Made by a program: the position numbers and the translations under genes
NCBI GenBank assembly: GCA_036971615.1
Contig: JAYKKR010000002.1
Span: 2,976,001 to 3,040,000, forward strand
Direction of reading: 5' to 3'
DNA: 64,000 bases
Source: Amyloporia xantha
Lineage: Eukaryota; Basidiomycota; Agaricomycetes; Polyporales; Adustoporiaceae
In this document: in pieces, positions 58,016 through 64,000 of the stretch
How the letters are laid out: each line of letters opens with the position of its first letter
Position numbering within the stretch: position 1 is the stretch's first letter
The notes under the pieces: model-generated
What the model saw: only the letters and a program-made list of their open reading frames with translations
What the model was told of the DNA's origin: nothing
Database searches by the model: none

Positions 58016-58453
58016 GTCGGTGTGGCATTGAATCCTGCACGGACAGGGAGCATATTGATCCACTTCCAGCAAGCTTTGATTGGAAGGACGGGAAGACTAA
58101 ATGAAATAAACCAAGGATGTAACACCACTTTGTACTAATCTCCCCATAACTCCTCATGCATTTCCCGATATACAGCTTCATGGTTCCATTGCGCATTCCT
58201 AAAGTTTACACATTGCGTCTGGATCACGAAGAGCATGTTTCATTAGGAATACCTAAGTGCGGAACTACCGGCGCAGCCCTTCCAACGTAAAGCATTCACT
58301 CGAGAAGATACAAGGTGAATAAATATATAGCCAACGACAACAAAGTCCCACATGCGAGAGATACTTTTTCATCATACACACCATCAACACTGTCATCATA
58401 CCACAGGACCATTATAAAGAGTACACGTTGTGAAGAGATAGGCTTGGCCTACC
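58016..58453. other. Convergent 3' intergenic region, 438 bases
   Basis: Between the stops of GLO2 and SFT2, AT-rich, expected to hold both 3' untranslated regions. Nothing else seen. Confidence 0.5.
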
Positions 58454-59311
58454 TCACATCCCGAAGACCTTGAGCACAGCTGTGCGTGCATATGGGATGT
58501 AGGAGAGTGTATACCATGTATACGCAAGGTACTCAATGATGACGAAGACTTATGGCAGACAATAAGCAACCGGCGATGAGTGTATCAGTATAGCGAAGGA
58601 CTCACTGATGGATAGAATCTGCCGTAGATTAAAAGAAATGGGTAAGCAGTCAGAATATGCTACAGATGGTACACGTACGTCACTGCCGACGACAAACGCC
58701 ATAATGAACACCAACACTATTGATACCAGGAAGACGATAGTCGCGATTACTCGGACTGGCTTGAACATCTACAGTAACCTGTGGTCAGAGTCGCGTTCAT
58801 GTATGAGCAGCGAAGACGCCTAACGAGTTTAAATTGCTTCATGAACTAATCAGGGTAGGAAGATAAGTCATAGTTCGGTGGTTCCCAAAGAAACAAAGTG
58901 CGTACTCCGAGTAGGAAGCCTGTCCCTGCTAGTGATATTACAGTTCCAACTGCATAGAGAACTGCGTCACACCAGATTTTACTATCAGATATGCTATCCA
59001 GTTCGAAGTAAATAAGGCTAGACGATACATACCAGCAAACGTCCCTAGCTGCCCTACGAACAGTAATATGGCCCCCAGTAAACTCAGGATGAAACCTGCC
59101 GCCATGCTACAACCCACGGACATGAGCCGCCGCCACGGCACAGCCCCAAGCTGGCCGAAAGAGCGTCGAGCACTCACCACCCGCCAAACCCATAGAGACG
59201 TTGTGTTCGTGAAAGCTCCAGGAACTTGAATGCTGAATCGCCTTCGAAAAACTGCGTCTCGGGCATGGCGCCTGCCGCAGCCTCCAGGTTGAACCATCCC
59301 TTAGAAGCCAT
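58454..59311 (-). CDS. SFT2: Golgi vesicle transport protein SFT2
   Basis: Four-helix Golgi membrane protein that acts in retrograde fusion with the t-SNARE Sed5. Exons join as MASKGWFNLEAAAGAMPETQ, ELSRTQRLYGFGGC, then helix 1 MAAGFILSLLGAILLFVGQL, helix 2 AVLYAVGTVISLAGTGFLLG, helix 3 MFKPVRVIATIVFLVSIVLV, and helix 4 IIFVIIEYLAYTWYTLSYIP, ending YARTAVLKVFGM-stop at 58454. The motifs R..GF..C...G and YTWY.LSYIP.AR are family hallmarks. Helices fall in separate small exons, so no single frame reveals the gene. One short linking exon, SDILSI (about 58610-58660), is supported by phase only. Confidence 0.88.
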
Positions 59312-59877
59312 TGTGATTGAAGATCAGGCGATTCTGGTGTGGTTGGAGGGTCGTTATTTCGTTTATGGTAAGGATAAATCCTGGCGAAGGTGGATAGTCT
59401 GGAGTTGGTGAATGAACGGCGCCAGGCCAGTAGGGAAGGAAGCGGCGCGCTGCGGTCGCGTCTCTTCCATTCTCGTCGCACTACACATCCACGTGGCTAT
59501 TCCTTGACGAAACTCCGCATTCACCGATCACGGAGGCCAATTATTTCCAGTTCGAAATCATTGCATGAAAGAACCCATTCAATACAAGAGAAGATAAATT
59601 GTCATTGCTTCGTTAGAAATCATCAAAGGTCATGGCACGAATACAGAATTTTTTGGAATTTAGACTACTCGAGAACCGGCCCAAGAATCATGGAAAGCGT
59701 AAGCGTGTCGTGGCAAAGCTAAGTTGCGAATCATGTCATAATCAATAGCGTGCGTAGCAGGGAGACAACAAGCAGAGTGTCATAGCAAACACACATATTC
59801 CTAACTTACTTTCATGCGCAGCATTGGTGGAGGACATGAAGAAGAACGCATCAAGAACGAGGAAAAACTATATGATA
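59312..59877. other. Intergenic, 566 bases, upstream of SFT2
   Basis: Upstream of SFT2 and downstream of the EDC4 stop. A plus-strand frame at 59390-59722 is open for 110 codons but has no motif and is not called. Otherwise nothing seen. Confidence 0.4.
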
Positions 59878-62800
59878 CTATATCGGCTTGCGACTGAGGA
59901 TATCCTGAATGTCGGCGATCGTGCGCGTTGCTTCGATCGGTGGACCAGGGAGTATGCTGAGACGCTGTTTCGTCGTGTTCAGTATCTGCTGAACATTCGG
60001 CAGCACTCGCGCAATGTAGGGCGAAATGAGGGGATCCTGTAAAAAAACTTCATGAGCGACCACCACTTAAATCAAAGACGTTGTGACATACCACTGTATT
60101 GAGTGAAGACGCAGCCCGCTGCAACCACCACATGGACACTTTGAAAGACTCGTCGAGAGGAGACGTCTCGCTGATGACGCTCGACAACTATTTCCAAAGA
60201 CCGTCAGATTCAGATGTCAACGTAAACTGAGTAGGCACTCACCCGGTGCACGAGAGTGAGGACAACAGCCTGAGAAAGAGGGCTCTGCCCATTCATGGGC
60301 ATGATCACTTCAGGGTTCGATCGCGCCAGTAGCTCGCGGAGCTGGCGAATATCCTGGGTACCAAGCACAGCAAGATAGGTGTCATCCCACTCCTCAGATT
60401 GGGCGGGAGGGGAGGAGCGCATCATCTGCTGGGGGGGTAGAGGCGGCGGCGCAGTCGGATGTGACGCCTGTGGCGCAGCAATATTGGCATTGAACCAATT
60501 TGGGTGCATTGGCGGAGGTGGTTGCTGTTGTTGTTGCTGCTGTTGTTGGAAAGGCCCATGCATTGGAGGGTTGTATTGATGCGATTGAGTGTTGGGAGGC
60601 ATATTCTGTTGTCGCAATAGCTGAGACAAACCCTGTGTATGTTGATTGCTGCCAGACGTGCCCGGTGAATTCCGAGGTTGTATGGGGTGTGTAATGGTAG
60701 AGGCGTTGAGGGTAAGGAACTTCACTTGGTCGGACAGAAGTCGAACTGATTGCTCGAGTTCACGGATCAAGGACTGCGTATCTCATAAGAACAGAGACAA
60801 TAAAAGCCAGAAGAAGACGCACCTCTTGTCCTCTCAGAGCTTCAGTCTGCCATGTTATCACCTCTTTCTTCAAGCCCAGGATCTCAGTGTGAATCTCTCG
60901 CGATAGCTCTTGGTGCATCGCAGACGATTGCTGCGTGTACGCAGGAATGAGGGTTTTGGTAATTGCGTCCTTAACGTGCCTCTCAATGACAGGCGTCACT
61001 GCTCCGGACACGGTACGTGCGATGTGAGAAGAAATATCCGGACGCAGAAGCATTCTCTCGATCTCATTCGGGAGCGTCTGCGCGAAACACATGAGTTTCG
61101 ATTCACAAGCAAAATATGAAGCGTCACACCTGTTTCATGGAGTCCGACATCCCCTTAGAGATCTGGTTGCTGAGCGCAGCCTTCACCTCGGTCTTTGTAA
61201 TATTCTCGAGGGAAGGCAAGACCGAACTCTGTACTTCGGACTTCACTGCCATCTCGACGACACGTGTAGTATTTTTCGTCAGTTCCGTGGATATCAACTT
61301 CAAGATCTTCTCTTGACGGACGAAGTCAGCTGCCTGCTCATTGGCGCGAGCCTCCTCCAAACGTTGGTCTGAGAACCCATAGTCAGGAACGAATTTCGGG
61401 TAAGCCAACGTTATACTTACGTTGCTTGTCGAGCTCCTTGCCGATAAGGCGTCCAATACGCGTGTGGAGACTTTCTTCCACTTTCCTGATCTCCTTAGAT
61501 AATGCAACACCGAGCGGAGATTCGTTGATAACTGCGGCATCCCCTCCACGGCCTCTCGCTTCTTTCTCCTTGCCATTGTCGTCCTTGTCCTTGTCCTTCC
61601 AACCGACGTTCTTCCCTTTTGCATTCTTACCTCTTGCCTCCTGGGTGCGCCCGCTCTCGTCTCGACTATGCTCGCCTTCGACTTCTTCTGACGGTGGCGT
61701 CTTCAGCCTGGGTGGAGGCACACTGACCATCGGTACGGGCTGAGGAAGTTGAGCCATGGGGCCACTCGTCAGGGCTGGTAGCAACGCTTGTCTGGCAGGC
61801 TTGACTTCCGCCGCCTGAGTCTGCTGGGGCGCGGGTAGTGGAAGGTACGAGGGGAACCTAGCGGGCACTGTATTCAAAGCCGAGTTGAACCATTCCTTCC
61901 GGATCAGAACTTGGTCAACGCCACTCGAGTGTACAGAGAACGCAACCAGCGCCAACTCGCCCGGAGGCACCTTCGCAGCAACACAGGCAGCGTGAGCCTC
62001 CTCGCCCGTAGGATCGGCATCTGCAGTGAGGATGACGAAATGAATGGTGGGCTTAGGTCCTCCAAATTCCAGAACCTGATCGATGTATGCTCCTCGGCCG
62101 ACGTCTTCTCCACCAGGAGAAGGTGTTGAACCGTCGAAGTTGATTCTCAGCGCGATCATACTATCTCTACGGTTGTTGGCCACCCACAGAGTCTGGATCC
62201 TGGAGTCGTAGCTGACATGACCGAACATGTCAGGATCTTCCTGCACACCATTCACGAATTTGACGGTTGACAAGACCTGTCTCCCCATCACCGACAGAAG
62301 CTGGAAGATGGTGCCGTTCTTGCGACCGATGACAACTCCACCTTCCAAGAACGTCAACGAAGACGGCACTTCATCACCACGGATCTTGTGGGACCAGAAA
62401 GGCAGCTTGTCGTTGATGTTCCACATCGTCAGAGTAGAGTCTTCTGATATCGAAGCAAGTGCAAAGCGGGGGACATCAAAGTCGATAGCGACAATCGGCT
62501 GAACAACGAAGGTCAAGTCATATTACCAGGAACGCAAACTCAACAATACGCACAGATGACACCGAGAATATCTGGCTAATGCGATGCAGTTCCGATTGAG
62601 GGATCGGCTCTCCATTGAAAACATGGGCTGCGTCTTCGATGTTGATCAAATAGACGTTATAATATGATGCTACAGCAACTAAGTCTGGTTGCTGCGGATG
62701 CCATTTGACAGCGTGGAGAGCGTCACCGTCCGCTGGTTGAACGCAGAGCATAATCTTGCCTCTGCGATAAACATCCATCAACCATGCATAACAGTCCTGA

Positions 62801-64000
62801 ATATGCTGGATACGTACGGTACGTCGTCGGTGATTATTTCAGGCAACTCCCACACCACAAACCCGCCATCGGACGTGACCCCAGCCAGCCGATTGCCGTG
62901 GACAGACATGTCGCTGACCGCAGTTGTGGGTGGAAAAAGAGGTGGCAGCTGCAGCAGCGTACGATCACCGCTGGATCGAGAGATCACACGAACACGACCT
63001 GTAAACGGGGTTTGAGTGATGGCGAGCGGGCGAGATCGAGTAAAAGTACCCTTTGTCATGGCATATGCGACCCAGTGTGTCGCTCCAATTGTCGTACCCG
63101 GCAAGAATGTGGAATCTACCTTAACAAGTGCAATAGCAGTCGTTTTGACAGCATCACGAGGAGCCTGAACGTCGTCGAGAGGCTGAGATACATCGAACAC
63201 GATACCTTGAGGCTGAGAACTGGCACACAAGAAATGATTAATTCAATAGTAAATGTAAGACACAGAAATCTCTACCTTGGGCTGTTGTTCTTGGTCTTGG
63301 ATGTAACAGCTCTGCCTCTGTTCTCCGTGCCAGTACTCCTGAATCCTTGGCCCGGCATCGGCGAGATATCCTTCTCCCTAGAACTGGTGGAACCGAACAT
63401 GCCAGGGCCAACAGGAGAATCGCCCGTACGACGCTGCTGTCGGGGTTGCTGCTGAGGCTTCGGAGGAGATGCGCGAGGAGGCGAAGGAGCGTGGGAGGGT
63501 TGAGGGGGTAACGGTCGAGACGCGCGCATTTGCGCAGGATCCACCTGCGAGGATGTATCCTCACTAGCAGTATAGGGGTCGTAGGGAGCGGTTAAAGGGG
63601 CAGATAATGGTGGTTGTCCCCTCGTAAGCTGCTCCATCAGATTCTCGACGGATTTGCGTTTGGGATCAATGGACAAAGTGGGCCAACTGAGCTCTTCGGA
63701 GTTGCCTGGAGCGTTGCTTTGTTGAGCGGGAGGGGGCTTCCTCTTCGCCCCTCCAGCTGACGTGGTTGCCAACGCGTCGAAGGGCGAGACAAATTCGAAG
63801 AGCGATTTGCGTGCAGGCGAGGGAGCTCGTTGCTGAGACACAGGAGGATTCAGCGTATCGGGGGTCTCTCTGGGAGTATCATGAGAAGGATAAGAGTTTT
63901 CAGCGGCAAAAGATTCATTGGGATCAGAGTGCGATGTCGTCTCAGGACCAGATTGCGCGTAGGTTGGCTGGGATCCAAGAGAAGGGGGTGGGAGGGGAGG
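59878..64000 (-). CDS. EDC4: Enhancer of mRNA decapping EDC4/Ge-1, 5' end outside window
   Basis: P-body scaffold that links Dcp1/Dcp2 decapping to decay. The visible N-terminal part is long, Pro/Ser-rich and disordered (PSPARKSLFEFVSPFDALAT, SWPTLSIDPKRKSVENLMEQ) and open to base 64000, so the start is outside. Next comes a WD40 domain (LAGVTSDGGFVVWELPEI, DALHAVKWHPQQPDLVAVAS, PRFALASISEDSTLTMWNIN, GHVSYDSRIQTLWVANNRRD). After a charged linker lies the coiled-coil and Ge-1 C-terminal region: LGVALSKEIRKVEESLHTRI, TLPNEIERMLLRPDISSHIA, VTPVIERHVKDAITKTLIPA. A Gln run of about nine (60510-60545) precedes PPPPMHPNWF. The last exon is DPLISPYIARVLPNVQQILN, ending QDILSRKPI. Frame is continuous over about ten exons. 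Confidence 0.93.

Noticed and set aside
1..64000. tRNA or rRNA genes
   Set aside because: Scanning for the GGTTCGAnTCC B-box on both strands and for rRNA-like blocks gave no convincing hit; without a covariance model, degenerate tRNAs cannot be excluded.

Overview
The window reads as nuclear DNA of a basidiomycete, most likely an agaricomycete (mushroom-forming) fungus. Genes are cut by many introns of about 50-70 bases with GT...AG ends, they are densely packed on both strands, and the proteins recognised (argonaute, Zn2Cys6 regulator, DHA1-type MFS transporter, Sfi1, Gid2, PDX1) match fungal families. I reconstructed 27 protein-coding genes by joining exons by eye. No rRNA, tRNA, CRISPR array, insertion sequence or bacterial-style operon was seen.

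Layout. 1-8.9 kb: end of a pirin gene, a long Sfi1-like centrin-binding protein, the E3 ligase Gid2/Rmd5 back-to-back with the 60S assembly factor Nsa1, and a small PIG-Y/Eri1-like GPI-anchor protein. 9.6-22.6 kb: an unrecognised gene, an MFS transporter, a long-chain acyl-CoA synthetase ending in SKL, a penta-EF-hand protein, a HAD-like hydrolase also ending in SKL, complex III subunit QCR10 and nucleolar protein Nop16. 23.7-39.3 kb: a Zn2Cys6 transcription factor, a zinc-ribbon protein, a membrane-anchored aspartic protease opposite the Rab GTPase Ypt1, an L-type cyclin opposite an Arg/Ser-rich protein, and PLP synthase subunit PDX1/SNZ. 39.3-44.6 kb is a gene-poor stretch with a MITE-like element. 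44.6-64 kb: mitochondrial ribosomal protein mL49, a proline-rich protein, argonaute, SRP receptor alpha, a Ser/Thr-rich one-pass membrane protein, glyoxalase II, SFT2, and the decapping scaffold EDC4/Ge-1, which runs off the right edge.

This is mostly core housekeeping (secretory pathway: SRP receptor, Ypt1, SFT2; 60S assembly: Nsa1, Nop16; RNA biology: argonaute, EDC4, cyclin, RS protein), not a pathway cluster. Head-to-head pairs with short shared promoters are frequent. The most unusual locus is argonaute: all domains and the four catalytic residues are present, but two single-base frameshifts sit in homopolymer runs, tiny exons occur, and the middle of the gene is visibly AT-richer than both ends. 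Two inverted-repeat elements (27669-27900 and 39655-40061) look like non-autonomous DNA transposons. I found no convincing new multi-gene system.
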